Shown here in pieces: positions 16,095 to 29,179 of a stretch of DNA of 64,000 nt (position 1 is its first letter; each line of letters opens with the position of its first letter). The notes under the pieces were generated by a model that made no database searches, was not told the DNA's origin, and saw nothing but the letters and a program-made list of their open reading frames with translations. Source of the stretch: Bacillus marasmi (GTDB lineage Bacteria > Bacillota > Bacilli > Bacillales > Cytobacillaceae); assembly GCF_902168435.1 (NCBI RefSeq), contig NZ_LR656170.1, positions 62,001 to 126,000 of the forward strand. The letters are read 5' to 3'. The position numbers and the translations under genes were made by a program.

Positions 16095-17264
16095 ATGAAA
16101 AATGACGTTTCACTTGATGCACCTCAAGATTTAACAAAATTAACGAAACAAGATATCGGTGAATTTTTATACTTCACTCCCAAGGAAATTAAAAAAAAGC
16201 GGAAGGAATGCCTATTATGCGAGCTTTTAAAGCGGTTGAAGGGCAATGAGATTTTATTAAAAGGTCTTTATAAAAAACACGCTGAAAAGTTAGGAATGCA
16301 TCCAAACCAGGTTGAAGAATACTTAAACATTACCAAAACCGAAAGATTGCGATGGACAAGCCAAAGGAAATTAACTGTTGTTAAATGGGTACCGTTTAAA
16401 AAATGGGGAAGAGAATTAGAATATCCACTTTACGATACTTATCAAATCAAAAGTATTACCACGAAAATGCTGAACAAATGGAGAGTTGATCATCAACTAG
16501 AAGTTAAAGAAAACAGAGTACAAGCAATAAAAAAGGCTCAGCAGACACGACATGAAAATATTAAATTACATAAAGATTTTTATGAAAATAAATGGAGAGC
16601 TATGCTGGCCGACTGGTACAAAACAGACGGAAAACTAGGAGCAAGTTTACAGCTTTCATTTTGGACGATGTGGATTAATCGCTGGGCAAAGGAATATCAA
16701 CTCAAAGCAACAAAAGCCAAAAAGAATATAGAAAAATACTTTGATAAAAAAGATCTATTTTATGATATGAAGAATGAAGCGATGCAGCGCTTAATTCAAT
16801 CTCCCTACTCATCCCTTTCATTTTATCAACCATCAAGCTCTGAAAAAATTACCTACCTCGAGTTTTGCTCTCATCACTTCGACCAATGGAAATTGGATAG
16901 ACAAGAATACGGTTATCTATCCAAATTTGACTTTTACTATAATAACGAAGCAGACATTAATAATTGCAACTTATGTGAAGTCGAAATTGATGATGACTAT
17001 TACTCTTTGTATTATTTAACGATACAACATCAAGACTATCACTTTTCTTTTCACACACCTTACCCCATTGGATCAGACTATCTACCCTCCAAAGAATCAC
17101 TACCACAAATCTCACATGAAGCTCAAGAAGGCATATTCCGATTCGGACGATCACTATTTGAAGATGAAAAAATCATCTTTTGTGAAAAAGAGGTCATCAA
17201 ACATTTTAATGAAGCAATCGTCAAGTATGATTTATATTTTGGACCTGCGGTTAATATTGGGTAA
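16095..17264 (+). CDS. Unknown protein with two CxxC motifs, SOS box upstream
   Basis: I do not recognise this 389-aa protein. It is Lys/Tyr/Trp rich and mostly helical in the first 230 residues (many KxxK and WxxxW patterns, such as FWTMWINRWAKEY), with a more beta-like C-terminal third. CxxC pairs lie at residues 39-42 (ECLLCELL) and 291-294 (NCNLCEVE), plus FCSHHF near 258, so a zinc site is possible. ATG at 16095 is chosen because GGAAGGTGA lies just upstream; an in-frame GTG at 16086 is part of that site. It is followed 30 bases later by the endonuclease gene and is preceded by a LexA box. A DNA-related role is inferred from these neighbours only. Confidence 0.75.
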   Translation: MKNDVSLDAPQDLTKLTKQDIGEFLYFTPKEIKKKRKECLLCELLKRLKGNEILLKGLYKKHAEKLGMHPNQVEEYLNITKTERLRWTSQRKLTVVKWVPFKKWGRELEYPLYDTYQIKSITTKMLNKWRVDHQLEVKENRVQAIKKAQQTRHENIKLHKDFYENKWRAMLADWYKTDGKLGASLQLSFWTMWINRWAKEYQLKATKAKKNIEKYFDKKDLFYDMKNEAMQRLIQSPYSSLSFYQPSSSEKITYLEFCSHHFDQWKLDRQEYGYLSKFDFYYNNEADINNCNLCEVEIDDDYYSLYYLTIQHQDYHFSFHTPYPIGSDYLPSKESLPQISHEAQEGIFRFGRSLFEDEKIIFCEKEVIKHFNEAIVKYDLYFGPAVNIG

Positions 17265-17294
17265 TCAAGAATAATAGCATTTGAGGTGATTTTA

Positions 17295-17702
17295 TTGGAA
17301 CTTTGGGAAGCTGCGTACGTGGCTGGAATTATTGATGGTGAAGGTAGTATCACTTTGACAAGAATGCATGCAAATGAGTTTCGTAGACCTTGTATTACCA
17401 TTGCTTCTACTGATTATGAATTACTTCACTACGTACAAGGTCTAAGCGGTGGCAGCATTAATAATAAAAAAAATTACAAACCTGATAAACATAAAAAATC
17501 ATATACACTAAATATAAAGAAAAAGTCAGAAGTCATTAATACATTACAAGAAATAATTCCTTTCCTAAGAGTGCATAAGAAAAAAGACCGTGCTATCTGG
17601 GTTTTAGAGAAATACGATGCAGTTACATTAAGAAATGGAAAATATACAGAAATACAACGACAAGAGAAAAGAAACTTTGAAGTGGAGTTTTTTAAATTAT
17701 AA
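17295..17702 (+). CDS. Stand-alone single-motif LAGLIDADG homing endonuclease
   Basis: The 135-aa product opens MELWEAAYVAGIIDGEGSI, where the LAGLIDADG helix ends in the catalytic-type acidic residues (IDGEGS). A single motif and this length fit the homodimeric class exemplified by I-CreI. TTG at 17295 is chosen because GAGGTG lies 6 bases upstream; a GTG at 17286 lies within that site. The gene converges on ssrA: its stop codon touches the tmRNA terminator, 45 bases from the mature tmRNA 3' end. It lies outside the group I intron in ssrA, unlike most intron endonucleases. It probably cleaves intronless ssrA, but the target is not shown. It may be co-transcribed with the SOS-boxed gene upstream. 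Confidence 0.82.
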   Translation: MELWEAAYVAGIIDGEGSITLTRMHANEFRRPCITIASTDYELLHYVQGLSGGSINNKKNYKPDKHKKSYTLNIKKKSEVINTLQEIIPFLRVHKKKDRAIWVLEKYDAVTLRNGKYTEIQRQEKRNFEVEFFKL

Positions 17703-17731
17703 AAAAGACTAGCTGGTTATCAGCTAGTCTT
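17701..17731 (-). terminator. ssrA terminator
   Basis: A perfect 9-bp stem (GACTAGCTG/CAGCTAGTC, 17707-17729) is followed on the minus strand by six T residues (17706-17701). It overlaps the stop codon of the convergent endonuclease gene. Confidence 0.85.
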
Positions 17732-17764
17732 GTATTCCACCTATGTATGGTGGAGACGGTGGGA

Positions 17765-18043
17765 CGTGCTCTTCCATGCTTTCGACATGGCACTGACTAT
17801 ATCTTGAACCTGATTGTATCAGGTCCCCTGGCGTCTTATGCGAAACATAATTTTTTACCTGTCAGGTAAGCATTTCGCATCCTAGTACTACCATGTTTTG
17901 TGGCAGCCTATAAGTCGATACACGGCTGTTGAATTACTTCACATACCGCTCGGCATTGCCTTATCGCTATTAAAGCGACTTAGGTTTCACCGATAAAGCC
18001 AGGTTTTCACTTGTGTGTTACCACACAAGGCGACTAATTACTA
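17765..18043 (-). other. Group I self-splicing intron in the tmRNA T-loop
   Basis: Compared with the expected 3' domain GGGTTCGATTCCCACC, 279 extra nucleotides lie after CGAT. The 5' exon ends in U, which pairs with G in the P1 helix (CGAU with intron GUCG). The intron ends in G, as group I introns do. Other core parts visible on the minus strand: P2 hairpin TTGTGTG-GTAA-CACACAA; P4/P5 strands around CGGTGAAACCT and AATGCCGAG; the S segment AAGATATAGTC with partner GACTTATA (P7, one bulge); a long P8-type stem ATGCGAAA/TTTCGCAT; and P9 CCATG/CATGG. There is no reading frame inside. The exact boundary could shift by one T. Confidence 0.88.
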
Positions 18044-18262
18044 ATCGAACCCACGTCCAGAAATATCGGCACTTAAGCTTCTACGAGTGTAGTCGGCATA
18101 TTGGCGCTTCGCTGCATCTTTTGCCTACCGACAGGCGGCCGAGCAGCTAGTCTGGTTGTTCTCTTCCTTCTCCCTCAGACGGTGGGATCCGGCGTAGCCT
18201 ACTAAGAGTGAGTCCGCTACCCTACCACATAGGCGATGGAGGGGCGAACAGCTATGCAGTTA

Positions 18263-18298
18263 TTAAGCTGCGAAAGCTAGGTTTTGTTTAGATTCGCC
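18263..18298 (-). other. tmRNA tag-peptide reading frame
   Basis: Eleven codons from the resume codon GGC encode GESKQNLAFAA, then TAA TAA. With the non-coded alanine the tag is A-GESKQNLAFAA. The ending LAFAA differs from the B. subtilis VALAA ending and resembles the Listeria tag as I remember it. Confidence 0.85.
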
Positions 18299-18592
18299 AG
18301 TTATTGGCTTTGACGTTTTAACGAGGCCGATCCCCTCGACTCGCAACCTAAGCTCGAACTACCCCTGTCGAATCCGTAGCGTCCCCATGTAAGAAGGGTC
18401 AGTGTGTTATTCACAACACTTGACGTTAGGATTGCTCATTGATTGTCTCGAGCAAAAGTTATCTTGCCACCAACCCGGTGACATTTATTATTATATCATA
18501 GCGGGCAGGTTTTTCAATTGTTACTTCCTACCTATATTACCATGGCAGCTTTTACATATTAATCGACAAAATTCGGGTGGTGACAGGCACCT

Positions 18593-19060
18593 TTACATCT
18601 TTTGTTTTTCGCGGAAGACGCGTTCGATTTCGCGTTTAGCTTCTTTCTTTTTCAAGTCTTCGCGTTTGTCGTACTTTTTCTTACCTTTAGCTAAACCGAT
18701 CAACACTTTAGCAAAACCATTTTTCAAGTACACCTTTAATGGAACAAGTGCATAGCCTGCTTCTTTTGTTTCACCAATTAATGTATTAATTTGTTTACGA
18801 TGAAGCAATAGCTTACGAGTTCTTAGCGGATCATGATTATATCGGTTTCCTTGTTCGTATGGGCTTATATGAAAACTGTATAAATACATTTCTCCGTTGT
18901 GAATACGCGCATATGAATCCTTTAAATTACATTTACCAGCGCGGATTGATTTTATTTCTGTTCCTTGCAACACAATGCCCGCTTCATACGTTTCTTCAAT
19001 AAAATAATCATGATAAGCTTTCTTATTTTGGGCAACAACTTTGCCTTCACCTTTTGGCAT
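18593..19060 (-). CDS. smpB: SsrA-binding protein SmpB
   Basis: The 155-aa protein has the SmpB OB-fold and signature segments: [20 protein letters not shown]-type opening, [28 protein letters not shown] and [15 protein letters not shown] basic C-terminal tail ([18 protein letters not shown]-like) enters the ribosome mRNA channel. It binds tmRNA and is essential for trans-translation. ATG at 19060 is preceded by GGGGGAAG; a TTG one codon earlier is the alternative. It lies between rnr and ssrA, the classic order, and has a terminator upstream separating it from rnr. Confidence 0.97.
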   Translation of the reverse strand: MPKGEGKVVAQNKKAYHDYFIEETYEAGIVLQGTEIKSIRAGKCNLKDSYARIHNGEMYLYSFHISPYEQGNRYNHDPLRTRKLLLHRKQINTLIGETKEAGYALVPLKVYLKNGFAKVLIGLAKGKKKYDKREDLKKKEAKREIERVFREKQKM

Positions 19061-19122
19061 CAACTTCCCCCACTTTCTATCTCTCTATTTTAGCAAAAAC
19101 TACCTAAAGGCTCAATTAAACC

Positions 19123-19153
19123 AAAAAGAGAGCCGCAATCTGTGCCGGCTCTC
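19123..19153 (-). terminator. rnr terminator
   Basis: Stem GAGAGCCG/CGGCTCTC (19128-19135 and 19146-19153), followed on the minus strand by TTTTT. It lies directly after the rnr stop codon. Confidence 0.85.
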
Positions 19154-19161
19154 ATCATAAT

Positions 19162-21510
19162 CTATCGGCGTTTTTTCTTACCTTCTCGTTTTGCTTTAGA
19201 TGAATTGTCATATGACTTCTTGTTTTTATTCTTTTTCTTTCCGCCTTGTTGTGACGATGTAGAAGACGATGAGGACGAAGAACCTGAACGACCGTTGCCA
19301 CGACGAGGCTTCTTCTGATCACTGCCCGTTTTAAACACGCGTGGTTCTTCACTTCGTTCCCGACGTCTAGTGCCCTTCATACCAACGATTTCAAAATCAA
19401 TCGAACGCTCATCCTTATTCACATTGATGACTCGAATTGTAATTTCGTCACCGATTCGGAACACATTACCAGTACGCTCACCAATCATCGCGAAATGACG
19501 TTCATCAAAGCGATAGTAATCATCGGTCATATAACTGACATGAACAAGCCCCTCAATTGTATTCGGTAGTTCAACGAAAATACCAAAATTGGTAACGGAA
19601 CTGATGATACCATCATATTCTTGTCCAATTTTATCAGCCATAAATTCAGCTTTTTTAAGCTCATCTGTCTCACGTTCTGAATCGACAGCACGTCGCTCCA
19701 TTTTTGAAGAATGCTCAGCAATCCCCGGCAGTCGTGCATCCCATTTCTCTCTTGTCGCCTGCTCTAGTTTACCTTCTATTAAATAGGTGCGAATCAAGCG
19801 GTGCACAATTAAATCTGGATAACGGCGTATCGGTGAAGTGAAATGAGTATAAAATTCAGTTGATAAACCGAAGTGACCCAAGCTCTCTGGATAATATTTT
19901 GCCTGCTGCATCGAGCGAAGCATAACGGTAGAAACGACCATTTCCTCCGGTTTCCCTTGCACTTCTTCAATTATTTCTTGAAGTGCTCTTGGGTGAACAT
20001 CGTTCGCTGTTCCCTTTACGATATAGCCAAAATTCGTAATAAACTCAAAGAACCGTCTCAGTTTATCCTCTTTTGGATCCTCGTGAATCCGGTAAATAAA
20101 CGGAACGTCCATCCAATGGAAATGCTCAGCAACTGTTTCATTGGCAGCAAGCATAAACTCTTCGATAAGTCGCTCAGCTACCGAACGTTCACGCACAACA
20201 ACATCGGATGGCTTACCTTCATCATCAACGATTACTTTAGCTTCTTTAAAATCAAAATCAATCGCGCCACGCTGCATCCGTTTTTTTCGTAAAACTTCAG
20301 CCAACTCACCCATCATCTCAAACATTGGAATGAGCGGTTCATATCGTTTTAATAATTCTTCGTCACGGTCGACTAAGATTTTTTTGACATCAGAGTAGGT
20401 CATACGCTCAGTAGTCTTAATGACACTTTGGAAAATCTCATGGTTAACGACCTCACCATCAGGACTAATTTCCATGGTACAAGATAGTGTTAACCGATCA
20501 ACCTTAGGATTTAAAGAGCAGATTCCATTTGAAAGACGATGCGGAATCATTGGAATCACGCGATCTACTAAATAAATACTTGTTCCGCGTTCCTCAGCTT
20601 CACGATCAATTGGGGAGCCCTCTGTAACATAATAACTAACGTCAGCAATGTGGACTCCGAGCATATAGTTTCCATTTTCGAGCTTCTTCACTTGTACTGC
20701 ATCATCAAGGTCCTTGGCATCGGCCCCGTCAATTGTAACGATGACTTCATTGCGAAGGTCACGACGATTAGCAATTTCACTTTCATCAATTGAATCCGGT
20801 GTTTCATTTGCTTGATCGAGGACCTCCTCTTCAAAACCTAATGGCAGGCCATGCTTATGAATAACGGAAAGGATATCAACACCAGGGTCATTTTTATGAC
20901 CAAGGATTGCGACAACTTCACCTTCCGCACTTTTTCTACCTTCCGGATAGGTCGTCAATTTCACTACGACTTTATGACCTTCTACCGCTCCACCAGAGGC
21001 TGCCTTCGGAATAAATATATCACTGGCAAACTTTTTATCATCCGGTATTACAAAACCGAAATGCTTACTTTCAGTGTAGGTACCAACAATTTGTTGAATG
21101 CCTCGTTCAATAATGCGGACAACTGTCCCTTCTCGGCGTTGCCCACTCGTAGCATTCGCGACCCGCACGAGCACGATATCCCCATGCATGGCATTGTTCG
21201 TTTCATTCGGTGGGATAAAGATATCATCCATGCCCGGTTCATCTGGAATGACAAAGGCAAATCCCTTTGCATGTCCGGTTAGTTTTCCCCGGACTAAATT
21301 CATTTTTTCAGGAAGACCATAGCGATTGCTGCGCGTCCGCACAACCATCCCTTTCTCTTCCATGACAACAAGCGCTTTAACAAATTCCTTAAATGATGAT
21401 GAATCCTCAATCCCAAAAGCCTGTTCAAGCTCTTGGACAGTTAATGGCTTATAAGCCTCATCTTTCATATAGGTTAATAGCCTGTCGATGTGTTGCTGTA
21501 TTTCATCCAT
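19162..21510 (-). CDS. rnr: Ribonuclease R
   Basis: The 782-aa exoribonuclease has an N-terminal winged helix (about 1-70), two cold-shock domains, a central RNB catalytic domain with [15 protein letters not shown] (metal-binding aspartates), an S1 domain (about 625-705) and a long Lys/Arg/Ser-rich tail. It degrades structured RNA 3' to 5', including mRNA left on stalled ribosomes, and is recruited with SmpB-tmRNA. The basic tail includes a run of serines and repeated GKKK/KNKK, typical but longer than in B. subtilis. GGAGGG precedes ATG. It follows est by 30 bases, probably in one unit. Confidence 0.97.
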   Translation of the reverse strand: MDEIQQHIDRLLTYMKDEAYKPLTVQELEQAFGIEDSSSFKEFVKALVVMEEKGMVVRTRSNRYGLPEKMNLVRGKLTGHAKGFAFVIPDEPGMDDIFIPPNETNNAMHGDIVLVRVANATSGQRREGTVVRIIERGIQQIVGTYTESKHFGFVIPDDKKFASDIFIPKAASGGAVEGHKVVVKLTTYPEGRKSAEGEVVAILGHKNDPGVDILSVIHKHGLPLGFEEEVLDQANETPDSIDESEIANRRDLRNEVIVTIDGADAKDLDDAVQVKKLENGNYMLGVHIADVSYYVTEGSPIDREAEERGTSIYLVDRVIPMIPHRLSNGICSLNPKVDRLTLSCTMEISPDGEVVNHEIFQSVIKTTERMTYSDVKKILVDRDEELLKRYEPLIPMFEMMGELAEVLRKKRMQRGAIDFDFKEAKVIVDDEGKPSDVVVRERSVAERLIEEFMLAANETVAEHFHWMDVPFIYRIHEDPKEDKLRRFFEFITNFGYIVKGTANDVHPRALQEIIEEVQGKPEEMVVSTVMLRSMQQAKYYPESLGHFGLSTEFYTHFTSPIRRYPDLIVHRLIRTYLIEGKLEQATREKWDARLPGIAEHSSKMERRAVDSERETDELKKAEFMADKIGQEYDGIISSVTNFGIFVELPNTIEGLVHVSYMTDDYYRFDERHFAMIGERTGNVFRIGDEITIRVINVNKDERSIDFEIVGMKGTRRRERSEEPRVFKTGSDQKKPRRGNGRSGSSSSSSSTSSQQGGKKKNKNKKSYDNSSKAKREGKKKRR

Positions 21511-21540
21511 TATATTCCCTCCTTAATGGAGAATTTTAGT

Positions 21541-22287
21541 TTATTCTTTCCAATCTAAATTCTCTAAAAATTGATAAATATCCTCATGTAAAACATCACG
21601 TTCCTTATCGAGCGTAATCACATGCCCTGATTGCTCGTACCATTTAATGTATTTAGTTGGTGACTCCACTTCATCATAAATGATATTAGCGCTATTAGGA
21701 TTAATCATATGATCATGTCGGGCTTGGACAACAAAGGTCGGTGCATAAATCATATCGATATTGTTTCTAACCTCAGAAATAAGTTCCTGAAGAGCTTTGA
21801 GCGTTTTCATTGGCGTCTTCTGATAAGCACTCATTTCAGCTTCGACTAATTGGTTAGATTTTCCTTCACGTTGTTTATATTCGCGGGCATAATCAAGTAT
21901 TCCTTCATACATGACCTCTCCGCTCTTTATGTACATCGGTGCGCACATCGGCACAATTCCCTTTATAGGTACAGTGTAACCCAATTTCAATGAAAATACG
22001 CCGCCCAAAGATAGTCCTGCCACAGCAATTTCCTCATGCCCAAGTGATTTTAAATGCTGATAGCCGCTTGTGACATCCTGCCACCAATCCTCGGGACCTG
22101 TTTCAACTAGTTGTTCTGGTGGTACCCCATGTCCTTTAAACAACGGGGCGTGACAAGTATACCCCTTTTTTTCAAGATAGCGTCCGAGCATGCGAACATC
22201 AGCAGTATTCCCTGTAAAACCATGCAGAAGCAGGACTGCTCTCTTTCCTGCCTGAAATGTAAAAGGCTTCGATGCGACCATTTTCAT
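21541..22287 (-). CDS. est: Carboxylesterase (Est30/YvaK type)
   Basis: The 248-aa alpha/beta hydrolase closely resembles Geobacillus Est30. The oxyanion motif is LLLHGFTGN, the nucleophile Ser sits in GLSLGG, the catalytic Asp in [10 protein letters not shown] and the His in SGHVITLD. It hydrolyses short-chain esters; the natural substrate is unknown. ATG at 22287 is chosen because AAGGAG lies 9 bases upstream. It sits between secG and rnr, the usual Bacillus order. Confidence 0.93.
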   Translation of the reverse strand: MKMVASKPFTFQAGKRAVLLLHGFTGNTADVRMLGRYLEKKGYTCHAPLFKGHGVPPEQLVETGPEDWWQDVTSGYQHLKSLGHEEIAVAGLSLGGVFSLKLGYTVPIKGIVPMCAPMYIKSGEVMYEGILDYAREYKQREGKSNQLVEAEMSAYQKTPMKTLKALQELISEVRNNIDMIYAPTFVVQARHDHMINPNSANIIYDEVESPTKYIKWYEQSGHVITLDKERDVLHEDIYQFLENLDWKE

Positions 22288-22383
22288 AATCCGATACTCC
22301 TTCAATCTATGTAAGTACTCATCTTATTTTTTAGCAAAGATTACAGATACATTCCATTAATATGACTTAGTCTCGTGAAAAAT

Positions 22384-22412
22384 AAAAAAACCTGAGCCGC
22401 TGAGGTCAGGTT
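22384..22412 (-). terminator. secG terminator
   Basis: Arms AACCTGA (22389-22395) and TCAGGTT (22406-22412) form a hairpin, followed on the minus strand by seven T residues. Confidence 0.85.
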
Positions 22413-22425
22413 TTGATGTTTATGA

Positions 22426-22659
22426 TTAAAGTTTAAAGTAAGAAACTAAAATCGTCAAAATAAAGAACAATACGGATAAAACAATCGTGATACGGTGGAG
22501 AACTAAATCAAGTCCCCGTGCTTTTTGCTTTCCAAATAATTGCTCCGCTCCTCCGGAAATCGCTCCAGAAAGACCCGCGCTTTTTCCTGATTGAAGAAGT
22601 ACAACCGCAATTAGACCAACACAAACGATGACTAATAGGGTAACCAATAATGCATGCAT
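22426..22659 (-). CDS. secG: Preprotein translocase subunit SecG
   Basis: The 77-aa protein has two transmembrane helices (about 3-22 and 52-74) and the conserved loop [23 protein letters not shown], diagnostic of SecG. It assists SecYE in protein export. ATG at 22659 is preceded by AGGAGG with 8-base spacing; a GTG three codons earlier overlaps that site. It is followed by a terminator and then est-rnr. Confidence 0.96.
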   Translation of the reverse strand: MHALLVTLLVIVCVGLIAVVLLQSGKSAGLSGAISGGAEQLFGKQKARGLDLVLHRITIVLSVLFFILTILVSYFKL

Positions 22660-22831
22660 GTAGTCCACCTCCTGAAAAACGTACGAATTACAGTAGTTTT
22701 AATGTACCACACTTTAAATCTAGAAACAATAGCCATTACTATTACGAAAGAGTGAACAATTGTAATGCTGAAAGGGTTTTATTTTTACAAAAGCGAATTG
22801 ATATATTACAAAAATATAAAGGTGTGATGAG

Positions 22832-23815
22832 ATGATTATTGGAAAACATAGGCAGGTCCCACGCAAGCTTTTATTTTACCAAGCAGTGAAGGCAAGACTC
22901 CCTATCAATCACCCACTCTTACCCATCATTGAAGAAGACATTCGTCGTTGTGAAGCTGGACTCGCTGGTGAAGAACGACTTGATCGCCTGTTGACCGCAA
23001 AATACCACCATGAAAAGGACTATCACCTCATCCAAGGACTCCAACTACCCTATGCTAAAGACTCCACCTTTCAAATTGACACACTCCTACTGAAACCTAC
23101 CCATATTATCCCAATTGAAGTGAAAAATATGACGGGTGAATTGTGTATTGATAGACAGATAGGCCAAATGATTCAAACCGTTGGTGATAAGCGGTACGTT
23201 TACGAAGACCCGCTTACGCAAGTTCAAATCCAAGCTCAGCATTTTTATCACTGGATGATTGAGCGCGGCTTTCCAAGTGTTACAGTTGAGCCACTAGTAA
23301 TGATGGGCAATTCAAATTGTATTTTGCGTATTGATAATAATGATGCAGAAGCTCAGTATCGTATTTGTCGGGGACGAAAGGTACTTTTTCGAATTGATGA
23401 TCTTGACTATAAACATCGGACAGGGATCTTGACTCCAGATCAATTACACGAAATAAGTCGGCTGATTGTTCAGGAAGAGGTGGAGCAATGGTACGATTTT
23501 GAGAAAATTTATAAAACACCACGAACTGCGTTGCGGCCAGGGGTTCACTGTCCTGTTTGTGAAATATTAGGAATGAAATATTATCACGGCTTGTGGATTT
23601 GTTCACGCTGCGGATGCAAATCTCATGACGCTCACATTTTGGCGCTGCGGGACTATTACCTAATATGGGGACCAGAAATCACAAATGCGATGTTTCGGTG
23701 GTTTTTGGGGGTTGAATCCGTTCATGTCGCTTCAAAGTTATTAAAAAAGTTGAATCTTCCATCCAGAGGTCAGAATAGGTATCGAGTTTATACAATCTCC
23801 TTCGATATTTTTTAG
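22832..23815 (+). CDS. NERD-domain (nuclease-related) protein with zinc-ribbon
   Basis: The 327-aa protein has a NERD domain in its first half: GLAGEERLDRLL near residues 39-50, then DTLLLKP and the PIEVKNMTG strand, which match the D...ExK core of PD-(D/E)xK-like nucleases. A CPVCEILG...CSRCG motif with four cysteines (about residues 240-265) forms a likely zinc ribbon. NERD proteins are thought to act in DNA processing, but activity is rarely shown. AAAGGTG precedes ATG. It stands alone, divergent from secG and followed by the 21-bp repeats, so context adds nothing. Confidence 0.8.
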   Translation: MIIGKHRQVPRKLLFYQAVKARLPINHPLLPIIEEDIRRCEAGLAGEERLDRLLTAKYHHEKDYHLIQGLQLPYAKDSTFQIDTLLLKPTHIIPIEVKNMTGELCIDRQIGQMIQTVGDKRYVYEDPLTQVQIQAQHFYHWMIERGFPSVTVEPLVMMGNSNCILRIDNNDAEAQYRICRGRKVLFRIDDLDYKHRTGILTPDQLHEISRLIVQEEVEQWYDFEKIYKTPRTALRPGVHCPVCEILGMKYYHGLWICSRCGCKSHDAHILALRDYYLIWGPEITNAMFRWFLGVESVHVASKLLKKLNLPSRGQNRYRVYTISFDIF

Positions 23816-23824
23816 TATGCTATT

Positions 23825-23950
23825 TTCTATTAGCCGATTTCCTGGGTCTATTAGCCGAATTTGAGGTTCTATTAGATAATTTCAATAGTCTATTAGATAA
23901 TTTTCGGGTTCTATTAGCCAATTTCACACTTCTATTTGCCGATGCCATAT
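23825..23950. repeat. Six-copy 21-bp intergenic tandem repeat
   Basis: Six units of exactly 21 bases start at 23825, 23846, 23867, 23888, 23909 and 23930, each beginning TCTATT(A/T)G followed by (CC/AT)(G/A)A-type bases and a variable end. The array lies between the NERD gene stop and the eno terminator and has no coding potential. Confidence 0.85.
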
Positions 23951-24013
23951 TTCTGTCACAATCAAGCACCATTTTGATACCGTTTCACTAAGTTACCACC
24001 ACAAAACTAACAT

Positions 24014-24047
24014 AAAAAAACGCCGGCGAGCTCTTCCCGCCGGCGTT
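24014..24047 (-). terminator. eno operon terminator
   Basis: A strong 10-bp GC-rich stem (AACGCCGGCG/CGCCGGCGTT), followed on the minus strand by seven T residues. Confidence 0.9.
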
Positions 24048-24061
24048 CCGTATTCAAGAAA

Positions 24062-25372
<1,311 letters not shown>

Positions 25373-25411
25373 TTAATGTACAGTTTTATTTTTTCATAGA
25401 GCATTACATAT

Positions 25412-28911
<3,500 letters not shown>

Positions 28912-29008
28912 TCAGGATGGTCCTCCTCTTTTTTTAAAAATAAAGATAATTCTAAACGGTTCTCTTGTATCTTTGGCTTGTCAGACCAATATTTCATTCT
29001 CGAGATAA

Positions 29009-29048
29009 ATAAAAGAGGGGAGGGGGAATCCTCCCCGCTCCCCTTTTA
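29009..29048 (-). terminator. Terminator or attenuator upstream of pgk
   Basis: Long nearly perfect stem with arms AAAAGAGGGGAG and CTCCCCTTTT plus GGGG/CCCC, then TTTTATTTATC on the minus strand. Confidence 0.75.
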
Positions 29049-29138
29049 TTCCATCCAATTGGTATAGAGCCCTGCTCAGCAGGGGACCGAACTTCCCGCT
29101 AATATATATTGGTTAACATAGGCCGCTGACACACACCC
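29009..29138 (-). ncRNA. Candidate leader or small RNA between gapA and pgk
   Basis: A promoter (29145-29174) lies just upstream and a strong hairpin with T-run (29009-29048) ends the segment, giving a predicted RNA of about 130 nt. It contains a perfect hairpin CCCTGC-TCA-GCAGGG (29070-29084). One arm of this (CCCCT) could also pair with AGGGG of the terminator, which would allow attenuation. I recognise no known riboswitch class. It may be an independent small RNA or the 5' leader of pgk. Confidence 0.45.
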
Positions 29139-29144
29139 TATATC

Positions 29145-29174
29145 ATTATAGTCGTTCGTGGAACATATATCCAA
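29145..29174 (-). promoter_or_regulatory. SigA-type promoter between gapA and pgk
   Basis: On the minus strand, -35 TTGGAT (29169-29174), an 18-base spacer and -10 TATAAT (29145-29150). It begins right after the gapA stop codon. Confidence 0.6.
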
Positions 29175-29179
29175 TATTT

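Larger units (their letters stand above)
17748..18386 (-). ncRNA. ssrA: tmRNA gene interrupted by a group I intron
   Basis: The 5' end GGGGACGCTACGGATTCGAC and 3' end CCGTCTCCACCA form the tRNA-like domain of tmRNA, with encoded CCA at 17750-17748. Removing the 279-nt intron gives a 360-nt RNA, the usual size in Bacillus. The tag reading frame gives GESKQNLAFAA, followed by two stop codons. tmRNA with SmpB frees ribosomes stalled on broken mRNAs, and the tag marks the peptide for proteolysis. smpB and rnr, encoding its partners, lie directly upstream on the same strand. No clear promoter is seen close to the 5' end, so the RNA is probably processed from a longer transcript by RNase P. Splicing appears essential for a working T-arm. 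Confidence 0.93.

Noticed and set aside
17748-18386. Integrated genomic island using the ssrA 3' end as att site
   Set aside because: No integrase and no second copy of the 3' end sequence was seen in this window; the inserted DNA is in the T-loop and matches a group I intron.
18402-18755. Frame across the smpB 3' end and the ssrA upstream region
   Set aside because: It overlaps smpB on the opposite strand and has no ribosome site; it is a shadow frame.
23825-23950. CRISPR-like repeats downstream of the NERD gene
   Set aside because: Units are 21 bases with no spacer; too short and lacking any cas gene.
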